Positions 43,836-51,342 of a DNA stretch of 64,000 bases are shown piece by piece. Both the position numbers and the translations under genes were made by a program. The notes under the pieces were generated by a model. It worked only from the letters and a program-made list of their open reading frames with translations, searched no databases and was not told where the DNA came from. Positions within the stretch are counted from its first letter, which is position 1; each line of letters starts with the position of its first letter. The DNA is taken from NCBI GenBank assembly GCA_039811185.1, contig JBDHYF010000003.1, positions 62,001 to 126,000 on the forward strand, in the 5' to 3' direction. Source of the DNA: JAEZDR01 sp039811185. Its GTDB lineage: Bacteria; Bacteroidota; Bacteroidia; Chitinophagales; Chitinophagaceae.

Positions 43836-44351
43836 TCAAAGCAACTCCATCGGTCCCTCGTTTCCAAAAAACGGATCGTTCTGCGGAAGGGCAAGTTTTA
43901 AAATATTTGTCGTCGCCTTTTCTTTTTCTTTTGCCTTACCTTTTTTGATGTCGTATCGCTGTTGATTGGGGTAGGCTGCCAGCACCATAAAATTGCGCGA
44001 AGCGGTTTCACATTTATGCGCCAGCCCGCCGGGTAGAAGCAGTGCATCGCCGACTCCAACTCCGAAAATATCACTTACCGGCCCACCAATTTGAACCACT
44101 GCATTTCCGCTTAAAACCACCAGCAGTTCATGTGCAGTGGAATGATAATGATGATAATCAAAAATACTTCCTGTCCAGCTGTTGGTCCAACCTTTCGCTT
44201 CAAGCGCTCGCATAATTTCCGGTTTCTCGGCCGGAAACAAAAGGACGTTCTTATACAAAAGAAAAGGCAGGAAGCCGTTGTTGGGAAAATGTCCGTTTTC
44301 TGAATAGAGCGCGTGGTGTAAGTTGAACCTGCTGTTGATGAGATGGTGCAT
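43836..44351 (-). CDS. YjlB-like cupin domain protein
   Basis: About 171 residues with a cupin fold. The metal motif is HHYHSTAHELLVVLSG (two His, one Glu), followed by VQIGGPVSDIFGVGVGDALLLPGGLAHKCE with the last His. The N-terminal NNGFLPFLLYKNVLLFP and WTNSWTGSIFDYHHYH match the YjlB family pattern. The YjlB function is unknown. The C-terminus is Lys/Glu-rich. The gene lies 26 bp after the terpenoid-synthase-like gene on the same strand, so the two probably share a transcript. Confidence 0.85.
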   Translation of the reverse strand: MHHLINSRFNLHHALYSENGHFPNNGFLPFLLYKNVLLFPAEKPEIMRALEAKGWTNSWTGSIFDYHHYHSTAHELLVVLSGNAVVQIGGPVSDIFGVGVGDALLLPGGLAHKCETASRNFMVLAAYPNQQRYDIKKGKAKEKEKATTNILKLALPQNDPFFGNEGPMELL

Positions 44352-44377
44352 GGGTGCATTGCTGCAACCCACATGCC

Positions 44378-45361
44378 TTAAATCTTACCAAACCGGTAAG
44401 CATACATAAACCATCTAAAAATGTTGCGCGGTTTTTCCATGTCAATAATCAAATCTTTCCTCGACATTTTTTTAAAATGCAGTCCGTCATATTTTACTTC
44501 AAGGCGTTTCAAATTTTCAACCGCTATTAACGGAAAAGCATAAATGCCCGCGAGCGATAAGTTCAGGCGCCGCGTTTTACGTTTGCTTATCGGCAGTTGC
44601 GACAATTTAGATTTTAGTGATTCTATTTTTGCAAGCACAAAATCACTCATTTCATCTGCGCTCAAGCATTTATTGGCAGCGGTATAAACGCCATCGTTAA
44701 GGTCTTTATGAATGTCGAACAAATCGTTGGTGAGTTGAATGATTTCGCCGGTTAAATACCAGCAAGCCGCTTCATCCTCGTTCCAAGGAAGGTCGAGATA
44801 GAAGCGACACAACAGCACTGCGTTGCCGCCCTTTTTTTCCATAATCCGGATTAATTCTTCGCAACTGATTCCTGCATCGAACTGTTGCAGCGACTCAAAC
44901 TGCGCATCAAGTTCTGCACGAGCCACAGCGAGGTAGCGAGATTTGTTGTATACAGTATTTAAGAGCGTAAGATGGCAATGGGCAAACAGCCTTTCGTCAA
45001 ACGTAGCGGCCCGGTAATTTTCAGTGTCGAAACTGATAGCTTCTATCGCCTCTCTGGAAAGTTCATTTCTGTCGAAAAAGTTATCAAGCAGAGAACTGCA
45101 AATAAAATAGAGGATAAGCCTTTCTCTTTCGTCGGCATTACTGATGCGGCCGTGTATAGTAGAAAAGCTGTCAACAATCATTGGGTTATAAATGCTGTGG
45201 CTAACAACAATTTTCTTGCGAGTGGCCTCATCCAGTTTTCCGCCGATTTGATCTTCTAAAAGACTGAGCGCTTTTTTTGCCCGAAGGGCTTCCCGCCTTC
45301 GTTCCCGCAGAATGCAGAAAGCCTTAAAAAAGATGAAATGAATGAAGCGAAAAAAATACAT
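44378..45361 (-). CDS. Class I isoprenoid-synthase-fold protein (squalene/phytoene synthase-like)
   Basis: A 327-residue all-helical protein. Two motifs point to the trans-isoprenyl synthase fold: SSLLDNFFDRNE (first Asp-rich motif, D-N-x-x-D) near residue 90, and QLTNDLFDIHKDLNDGVYT near residue 210, which lines up with the second motif QLTNILRDxxED of squalene/phytoene synthases. It begins with a hydrophobic segment (MYFFRFIHFIFFKAF) that may bind the membrane. Cofactors would be Mg and prenyl diphosphates. Product unknown. The nearest annotated family I recall is class 1 isoprenoid biosynthesis enzyme. The paired cupin gene follows. Confidence 0.7.
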   Translation of the reverse strand: MYFFRFIHFIFFKAFCILRERRREALRAKKALSLLEDQIGGKLDEATRKKIVVSHSIYNPMIVDSFSTIHGRISNADERERLILYFICSSLLDNFFDRNELSREAIEAISFDTENYRAATFDERLFAHCHLTLLNTVYNKSRYLAVARAELDAQFESLQQFDAGISCEELIRIMEKKGGNAVLLCRFYLDLPWNEDEAACWYLTGEIIQLTNDLFDIHKDLNDGVYTAANKCLSADEMSDFVLAKIESLKSKLSQLPISKRKTRRLNLSLAGIYAFPLIAVENLKRLEVKYDGLHFKKMSRKDLIIDMEKPRNIFRWFMYAYRFGKI

Positions 45362-45422
45362 TCAACCAAAGATAAAGCTGTGTTACCGATTGCCTGCCGC
45401 AAAGAATAAGCAAAGCAATAAT

Positions 45423-45430
45423 TACCTTTG
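45423..45430 (+). promoter_or_regulatory. Promoter -7 element of P5C dehydrogenase gene
   Basis: TACCTTTG fits TAnnTTTG and lies 20 bp before the ATG at 45451. No TTG at the expected -33 distance. Confidence 0.55.
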
Positions 45431-45450
45431 CACCTTAAAAATTATTTGGT

Positions 45451-47076
45451 ATGAACTACGGTTATTTTTCTTATCCGCTTCCGGCAAATGAGCCGGTATT
45501 AAATTATGCTCCTGATTCTGCGGAGCGCAAAAGCCTGAAAGATGCATTGAAGAAGCTAAAGAACGAAACCGCAGACATACCCATGTACATAGGTGGAACC
45601 GAAGTAAGAACCGGTAATACCGTCAACATTCATCCTCCTCATGAAATCAGCCATACGCTTGGCCACTTCCATGCCGGTGAACAAAAACATGTGGAACAAG
45701 CTATTGATGCGGCATTGGCAGCAAGGGAAGCTTGGTCGGCAATGCCCTGGGTGGAGCGGGCGCACATATTTTTAAAGGCGGCCGACTTAATTGCCACTAA
45801 GTACCGTCCGTTGCTTAACGGTGCCACCATGCTTGGACAAAGTAAAAATGCATATCAGGCAGAAATAGACAGCGCTTGTGAGTTAATTGATTTCTTACGA
45901 TTTAATGTTCATTTTTTAAGTGAGATTTACAAGCAGCAGCCGGTGTCAGCGCCTGGAATGCACAACAGAATGGAGTGGCGCCCGTTGGAAGGGTTTGTGT
46001 TGGCGGTAACTCCCTTTAACTTTACGGCAATCAGCGGCAACTTGCCCACCAGTGCGGCCATGTGCGGGAATGTAGTGGTTTGGAAACCCGCCAACACACA
46101 AGTGTATTCGGCGCAAATTATCATGAAGATTTTAATGGAGGCCGGTTTGCCCGACGGCGTAATAAACCTTGTTTATGTGGATGGGCCAACAATCGGAAAG
46201 GTTTGTTTTTCGCATCCCGATTTTGCGGGTGTCCACTTCACCGGGTCAACGGGTGTATTTAACGCAATGTGGAAATCCATCGGCGAGCAGGTGGGAACCT
46301 ACAAAACCTATCCCCGAATTGTGGGTGAAACCGGAGGTAAAGATTTTGTTATGGTACACCAAAGCGCCGATGTGGATGCTGCCGTTACAGCACTTGCACG
46401 CGGCGCATTTGAGTTTCAGGGGCAAAAATGTTCGGCCGCCTCGCGTGCATATCTTCCATCGAATATAGCGGAGGAGGTAAAGGAAAAGTTGGTAAAAATG
46501 GTAAGAGGATTTAAGATGGGCACCGTTGAAGATTTCTCCAACTTTATCAATGCAGTTATCGACGAGAAAAGCTTTAATAACATTGCCAATTACATTGATG
46601 GCGTAAAAAAAGGCGGCGCAAAAATTATTTGCGGAGGTAATTACAGTAAGGAGAAAGGCTATTTTATAGAACCGACAATCATAGAAGCAGAAGACCCAAG
46701 ATATGTGACGATGTGTGAAGAGATTTTCGGTCCCGTGCTGACGATTTATGTTTACGACGCCAACAAATTCGATGAAACTTTGGATATCTTAAACAACACG
46801 TCGGTTTACGGCCTTACTGGATCTATTATTGCGCAGGACAGAAACGCGGTAAAAAAGGCTACAGACAAACTCAGGAACGCTGCGGGTAACTTTTATGTGA
46901 ATGATAAGCCCACGGGCGCCGTTGTGGGGCAGCAGCCGTTTGGAGGCGCACGAAAAAGCGGTACGAACGATAAAGCCGGCAGTATGTTGAATTTATATAG
47001 ATGGCTAAGTGCGAGAACGATTAAGGAAACTTTCAATCCGCCTGTGCGATACGAATATCCGTTTCTGGCTGAATAG
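45451..47076 (+). CDS. pruA: L-glutamate gamma-semialdehyde (P5C) dehydrogenase
   Basis: A 541-residue NAD-dependent aldehyde dehydrogenase that oxidises glutamate semialdehyde to glutamate. The catalytic Cys is C327 in GQKCSAASRAY and the general base Glu is in VGETGGKDFVMVH. VTPFNFTAISGN and WKPANTQVYSA are typical of the P5CDH group, including the eukaryote-like form. The N-terminus has no proline dehydrogenase domain, so this is the monofunctional enzyme. With rocD at 1585 it finishes ornithine breakdown. A terminator follows at 47106. Confidence 0.96.
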   Translation: MNYGYFSYPLPANEPVLNYAPDSAERKSLKDALKKLKNETADIPMYIGGTEVRTGNTVNIHPPHEISHTLGHFHAGEQKHVEQAIDAALAAREAWSAMPWVERAHIFLKAADLIATKYRPLLNGATMLGQSKNAYQAEIDSACELIDFLRFNVHFLSEIYKQQPVSAPGMHNRMEWRPLEGFVLAVTPFNFTAISGNLPTSAAMCGNVVVWKPANTQVYSAQIIMKILMEAGLPDGVINLVYVDGPTIGKVCFSHPDFAGVHFTGSTGVFNAMWKSIGEQVGTYKTYPRIVGETGGKDFVMVHQSADVDAAVTALARGAFEFQGQKCSAASRAYLPSNIAEEVKEKLVKMVRGFKMGTVEDFSNFINAVIDEKSFNNIANYIDGVKKGGAKIICGGNYSKEKGYFIEPTIIEAEDPRYVTMCEEIFGPVLTIYVYDANKFDETLDILNNTSVYGLTGSIIAQDRNAVKKATDKLRNAAGNFYVNDKPTGAVVGQQPFGGARKSGTNDKAGSMLNLYRWLSARTIKETFNPPVRYEYPFLAE

Positions 47077-47105
47077 AACATCAGTATAGCGGTACTAAAA
47101 AAATA

Positions 47106-47137
47106 GAGGGGCTCCGGTGAACCAGTGCCCCTTTTTT
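47106..47137 (+). terminator. Terminator after pruA
   Basis: AGGGGC and GCCCCT pair, then T run. It is 30 bp past the pruA stop. From here to 47315 I see no gene; there is only an A/T-rich CTTAAAAAA/TTTTTTTTAAG inverted repeat. Confidence 0.85.
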
Positions 47138-47315
47138 CAACCCTAAACCCTTAAAAAACATTTTTTTTAAGAAAAGACTATGCCAAAGCAGCAAAAGGCC
47201 TGCAAATATTTTGCATTGAAACTAAACCCCTCACAACCAACAAACTTTCCGCTTTAGTTTCTAAGCACCGCGCCGCTGCTGAAAGCGTTTCGCTATCTCC
47301 GGGAAAAAAATCCAC

Positions 47316-47351
47316 AAAAAAATCCCCGACAAAAGCTTTGCCGGGGATTTT
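47316..47351 (-). terminator. Terminator after ndk
   Basis: AAATCCCCG and CGGGGATTT form a 9-bp stem around a 13-base loop; the minus-strand side has a T run. It is 20 bp past the ndk stop. Confidence 0.9.
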
Positions 47352-47370
47352 ATATTTAATCTAAGCTCAA

Positions 47371-47787
47371 TTAAAAACGCTCGAGGCCGGAGAAGAAAAA
47401 CCCTGCTTCAATAGCTGCATTCTCGTCGCTATCACTGCCGTGCACAGCATTTTCGCCCACCGATGCTGCATACTTCTTACGGATAGTTCCTTCTTCCGCC
47501 TGTTCCGGATTCGTTGCTCCGATCAATTTTCTGAAATCAGCAACAGCATTTTCTTTTTCCAAAATGGCAGCCACAATAGGCCCGCTGCTCATAAACTCAA
47601 CCAACTCACCATAAAAGGGCCTTTCTTTATGTACTGCGTAAAATGCACCCGCTTGTTCTTTCGAAAGCCTGATCCATTTCATCGCCTTCAACTGAAAGCC
47701 GCAGGCAATAATATCGTTCAAAATAGCCCCGGTATTACCTTTGGAAGTGGCGTCGGGCTTAATCATTGTAAAAGTAATGTTGCTCAT
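47371..47787 (-). CDS. ndk: Nucleoside diphosphate kinase
   Basis: A 138-residue enzyme that balances NTP pools by moving phosphate via a His. The catalytic His is H116 in [43 protein letters not shown] and RKLIGATNP are all family-typical. It has a normal length for the short bacterial form. It is monocistronic with its own terminator. Divergent from the DHH phosphoesterase gene. Confidence 0.97.
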   Translation of the reverse strand: MSNITFTMIKPDATSKGNTGAILNDIIACGFQLKAMKWIRLSKEQAGAFYAVHKERPFYGELVEFMSSGPIVAAILEKENAVADFRKLIGATNPEQAEEGTIRKKYAASVGENAVHGSDSDENAAIEAGFFFSGLERF

Positions 47788-47903
47788 ATTATCAATTTGG
47801 GAGGCGAAATTATGGCAATCGATTTTGAAAATTCTTGTTTTTCAAAACATTCTAAAAAATGATTTGAAACTATCGACTTAAAAATCCATTTTTGCCAACC
47901 TTT

Positions 47904-48947
47904 ATGCTGCCCATTCAAGCGTTTTATCCACTATTAGCTAAACCTCAGTCGGTTGTTATCACCATGCATCAGAAGCCCGACGGCGACGCGATGGGCTCAT
48001 CTCTTGGGTTGTATCACCTTCTGATACAGCTCGGCCATTCCGTAACCGTTGTTTCGCCCACCAACTGGGCCGCCAATTTAAACTGGATGCCCGGACTGAA
48101 ATCTGTCATCGATTTTGAAAAAAAACGCGAAGAATCAAAAAAAATCATAGCTGCCGCCGACATCATTTTTTGTCTCGATTTTAATGTGCTTCACCGAACC
48201 AAAAACCTCGAGCCGGTAATAAAGGCAGCCAACTGTACAAAGGTTTTAATCGATCACCATCAGCAGCCGGAAGCAGCAGAATTCACTTACGGCGTAAGCA
48301 ATGTAATGAAAAGCTCTACCTGCGAAATGGTGTACGATTTTATTGAAGAAGCCGGTTACAGCAAATACATCAACCTAAACATTGCCGCCTGCCTCTACAC
48401 CGGTTTAATGACGGATACAGGATCATTCCGGTTTGCATCCACCACCGCTGCGGTTCATCGGATCGTCGCGCATTTTATGGAACTCGGCCTTCAACACAGC
48501 ATCATACACGAAAACATTTACGACAACTTTCATGAAAACCGACTCCGGTTTTTAGGCGATGCCCTACTAAACAAGATGGAAGTGATGTATGAGTACAACA
48601 CTGCTGTAATGGCCATCTCAGCCGAAATGATTGCCCGGTATAACATTAAAACGGGCGACACATTAGGATTGGTGAATTATCTTTTATCGATGGAAGGAAT
48701 TGTGTTCGGAGCTTTGGTAACCGACCGCGAAGAAGAAAGGCGCTGGAGCTTTAGAAGCAAAGGCGATTTTGACGTAAACAGTTTTGCGCGTAAACACTTT
48801 GAAGGCGGCGGCCATAAAAACGCAGCCGGCGGTAAAAGTTACGATACACTTGGCAATACATTAAACAAGTTTAAACAGGTTTTAAAACAATACGAAACGG
48901 ACTTAAATCATTCGGACAATAACAATCGTTATCCGGATCAATCATAA
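47904..48947 (+). CDS. DHH/DHHA1 phosphoesterase (NrnA-like)
   Basis: About 347 residues. DHH motifs are KPDGDAMGSSLGL, FCLDFNVLHRTKN, VLIDHHQQPEAA, and GLMTDTGSFRF. The DHHA1 signature at the C-terminus is FEGGGHKNAAGG. NrnA-type enzymes degrade nanoRNAs and pAp; closely related ones cleave cyclic-di-AMP products. The exact substrate is inferred. A TTTG with 20-bp spacing and CATTTTTG lies in front of the ATG at 47904, close to the promoter consensus. Followed 12 bp later by the FKBP gene. Confidence 0.93.
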   Translation: MLPIQAFYPLLAKPQSVVITMHQKPDGDAMGSSLGLYHLLIQLGHSVTVVSPTNWAANLNWMPGLKSVIDFEKKREESKKIIAAADIIFCLDFNVLHRTKNLEPVIKAANCTKVLIDHHQQPEAAEFTYGVSNVMKSSTCEMVYDFIEEAGYSKYINLNIAACLYTGLMTDTGSFRFASTTAAVHRIVAHFMELGLQHSIIHENIYDNFHENRLRFLGDALLNKMEVMYEYNTAVMAISAEMIARYNIKTGDTLGLVNYLLSMEGIVFGALVTDREEERRWSFRSKGDFDVNSFARKHFEGGGHKNAAGGKSYDTLGNTLNKFKQVLKQYETDLNHSDNNNRYPDQS

Positions 48948-48959
48948 TAAATCTTAAAA

Positions 48960-49898
48960 ATGAAACAAGCATTTTATTTTCTGTTGGCTGCATTTGTTTT
49001 TACCTCGTGCAGTGTTAACTACGACAAAACAGCGTCGGGGCTGCGCTATAAAATCTATCCTTCAAAAGAAGGAAAGAAAATTGCCGCAAACGATTTTATT
49101 AAGTTTAATATCGAATATCTACTGCAACGCAGTGGCGAAAAAGATTCGGTGCTGAACTCAACTTATAACGGAATGCCCGGTTATACCATGGTTGACACCG
49201 GAAAAATGACGACTTATTCTTTTGTGGAACTGTTACCAAAATCGAAAGTGGGCGACAGCCTTGTATTCATCATCAGCATCGACAGCTTAAAAAGCAAAGG
49301 CATGATACCTGAGTACAACGAAGTGTTTAAAAAAGGCGCGAACGTTTTAGGAAAAGTAAAAATTATTTCTGTGTTCGAGAATCAGGATGCGATGATGAAA
49401 GATTATGAAGCTGAAGGCACACGCGTAAAGGAAAAAGAAGTTGCCGCCATCGAATCTTATCTGAAAGAGAAAAACATTAAGGCGGTGAAAACCACCAACG
49501 GCGCTTTTGTTGAAGTTACCAATGCAGGCAACGATGTAAAAGCCGATACCGGCAAGCAGGCCACTGTACAGTATCGCGGTGTGTTGATGGAGAAAAACAA
49601 AGAGTTTGATGCGGGCAGCATTGATGTGGTTGTTGGTCGTCATCAGGTGATTGCCGGTTGGGAAGAAGCGCTTCCTTACTTTGGTGAAGGTGGTAAAGGA
49701 AGAATTTTTATTCCCTCATCGCTTGGCTATGGTCCGCAGGGCTCGCCTCCCGCAATTCCTCCGTTTTCCAATTTGATGTTTGAAGTAGAAGTGAAGAAAG
49801 TGCAGAAAGCTGCTCCTCAACAGCAGTCCATGTCGCCCGAAATGATTCAGGAACTGATAAAACAACAGCAAGAAAAACAGCAGTCGCAAAACAAATAA
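48960..49898 (+). CDS. FKBP-type peptidyl-prolyl isomerase, lipoprotein
   Basis: A 312-residue exported protein. The signal peptide ends in lipobox VFTSC, so it is lipid-anchored. There is a central FKBP-related region (about 35-140) that has diverged, then a helical linker and a canonical C-terminal FKBP domain (about 190-285; GKQATVQYRGVLMEKN, IAGWEEALPYFGEGGKGRIFIPSSLGYG). The last 25 residues are Gln-rich. It should assist folding of exported proteins. Likely co-transcribed with the DHH gene. A strong terminator follows. Confidence 0.93.
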   Translation: MKQAFYFLLAAFVFTSCSVNYDKTASGLRYKIYPSKEGKKIAANDFIKFNIEYLLQRSGEKDSVLNSTYNGMPGYTMVDTGKMTTYSFVELLPKSKVGDSLVFIISIDSLKSKGMIPEYNEVFKKGANVLGKVKIISVFENQDAMMKDYEAEGTRVKEKEVAAIESYLKEKNIKAVKTTNGAFVEVTNAGNDVKADTGKQATVQYRGVLMEKNKEFDAGSIDVVVGRHQVIAGWEEALPYFGEGGKGRIFIPSSLGYGPQGSPPAIPPFSNLMFEVEVKKVQKAAPQQQSMSPEMIQELIKQQQEKQQSQNK

Positions 49899-49916
49899 GC
49901 GCGCTGTGAGCACTAT

Positions 49917-49951
49917 AAAAAAGCGAATGGGCATTGCCGGTTCGCTTTTTT
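49917..49951 (+). terminator. Terminator after the FKBP gene
   Basis: AAAAAAGCGAA and TTCGCTTTTTT form an 11-bp stem around a 13-base loop, followed by more T. Confidence 0.92.
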
Positions 49952-49993
49952 GTTTTTTTGCAATTCTATTCTTACTCATTCTTTGAAAGAGAG

Positions 49994-50001
49994 TATTTTT
50001 G
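49994..50001 (+). promoter_or_regulatory. Promoter -7 of trxB
   Basis: TATTTTTG fits TAnnTTTG, 19 bp before the ATG at 50021. No good -33 element. Confidence 0.5.
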
Positions 50002-50020
50002 CGGCCACTAATTCTACATC

Positions 50021-50977
50021 ATGCCAAGCCAAATAGAGAAAGTTCATTGCTTAATATTAGGATCGGGACCGGCGGGATATACAGCAGCTATTTATGCTTC
50101 CCGCGCTAATTTAAAGCCGGTTTTATATCAGGGAATTCAGCCCGGCGGGCAGCTCACCATAACCACCGAAGTGGAGAATTATCCCGGATATCCCGAAGGC
50201 GTTCAGGGGCCGCAAATGATGATAGATTTTGAAAAACAAGCGGCAAGAATGGGCGCCGACCTGCGATACGGGATGGCCACGAAAGTGGATTTTTCTTTCT
50301 CCGACGGCGTGCATAAAGTTTGGATTGATGAAGAAAAAGAAGTGCATGCCGATGCTGTAATTATTGCTACCGGCGCATCGGCAAAATGGCTAAACATTCC
50401 CGGCGAACAAAGGCTGAATGGCTATGGTGTGAGTGCCTGCGCAGTTTGCGACGGCTTTTTTTTCAGAGGGAAAGAAGTGGCAATAGTTGGTGCGGGAGAT
50501 ACAGCCTGTGAAGAAGCGCTATACCTGTCCAAAATATGTTCGGTGGTACACATGCTGGTGAGGAAGGGCGAGGATGGAATGCGCGCCAGCAAAGTAATGC
50601 AAGACCGTGTGAAGGCAACATCTAACATCAAAATATACTGGAACTCCGAAACAATTGATGTGTTGGGCGAGCAGAAAGTTGAAGAGGTACTCATTAAAAA
50701 TACCATCAGTGGCGAAGAACAAAAAATTGCGGTAAGCGCATTCTTTGTTGCCATCGGCCACCATCCGAACAGCGATATTTTTAAACCGTTTTTACAAACC
50801 GATGAGGCAGGGTATCTCATTACTAAACCCGGTACATCCAAAACGGATGTGAAGGGGGTTTTTGCCTGCGGCGATGTGCAGGATAAAATTTACAGGCAAG
50901 CTGTAACCGCTGCCGGAAGCGGATGTATGGCCGCTTTGGATGCAGAACGCTATTTAGGAGAATCCGGATTGTTTTAA
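50021..50977 (+). CDS. trxB: Thioredoxin reductase
   Basis: A 318-residue flavoprotein that reduces thioredoxin with NADPH. The FAD motif is ILGSGPAGYTAAIYASRA, the redox CxxC pair is C140/C143 in SACAVCDGFFF, the NADPH motif is VAIVGAGDTACEEALYL, and GVFACGDVQD follows. All are standard for bacterial low-Mr TrxR. It is followed closely by folB (3-bp gap), probably in one transcript. Confidence 0.96.
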   Translation: MPSQIEKVHCLILGSGPAGYTAAIYASRANLKPVLYQGIQPGGQLTITTEVENYPGYPEGVQGPQMMIDFEKQAARMGADLRYGMATKVDFSFSDGVHKVWIDEEKEVHADAVIIATGASAKWLNIPGEQRLNGYGVSACAVCDGFFFRGKEVAIVGAGDTACEEALYLSKICSVVHMLVRKGEDGMRASKVMQDRVKATSNIKIYWNSETIDVLGEQKVEEVLIKNTISGEEQKIAVSAFFVAIGHHPNSDIFKPFLQTDEAGYLITKPGTSKTDVKGVFACGDVQDKIYRQAVTAAGSGCMAALDAERYLGESGLF

Positions 50978-50979
50978 AG

Positions 50980-51342
50980 ATGATAACGCTTTATCTGGAC
51001 GATCTTCGCTTCAATGCTTTTCATGGTTTGCACTATGAAGAATCAATCATTGGCAGTGAATACAGCGTAAGTGCAGAGATCAGATTTCAAAGCCCCGGTT
51101 CGGTAATTTGTACAATAGAAGAAACGGTCGATTATTCGAGTGTGTTTTTCATTATAAAGAAGCACATGGCGAAACCCACGCCCTTGTTGGAAACACTTGT
51201 TATGCAAATAGCGGCTGAAATTGCTGAAACATTTACACAAGTTCGCGAAATCGATATCAAACTGGTTAAGCTGCAAGCGCCTGTAGAAAATTTAAACGGG
51301 AAACTTGGAGTGGGCTACGCTTGGAGGAGAACACAAGGTTAA
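50980..51342 (+). CDS. folB: Dihydroneopterin aldolase
   Basis: About 120 residues. It makes 6-hydroxymethyl-dihydropterin in folate synthesis. Family pattern: LYLDDLRFNAFHGLHYEES-IIGSEYSVSAEIRF, the VDYSSVFFIIKKHM stretch and LLETLVMQIAAEI, and the C-terminal KLQAPVENLNGKLGVGYAWRR. The start at 50980 is chosen because the frame upstream overlaps trxB. It starts 3 bp after trxB, and its stop shares the palindrome TTAA with the convergent PAS gene (4-bp overlap). Confidence 0.94.
   Translation: MITLYLDDLRFNAFHGLHYEESIIGSEYSVSAEIRFQSPGSVICTIEETVDYSSVFFIIKKHMAKPTPLLETLVMQIAAEIAETFTQVREIDIKLVKLQAPVENLNGKLGVGYAWRRTQG

Noticed and set aside
47140..47315. Possible small RNA between pruA and ndk
   Set aside because: Only an A/T-rich CTTAAAAAA/TTTTTTTTAAG repeat is visible; no promoter-terminator pair or conserved structure can be supported.
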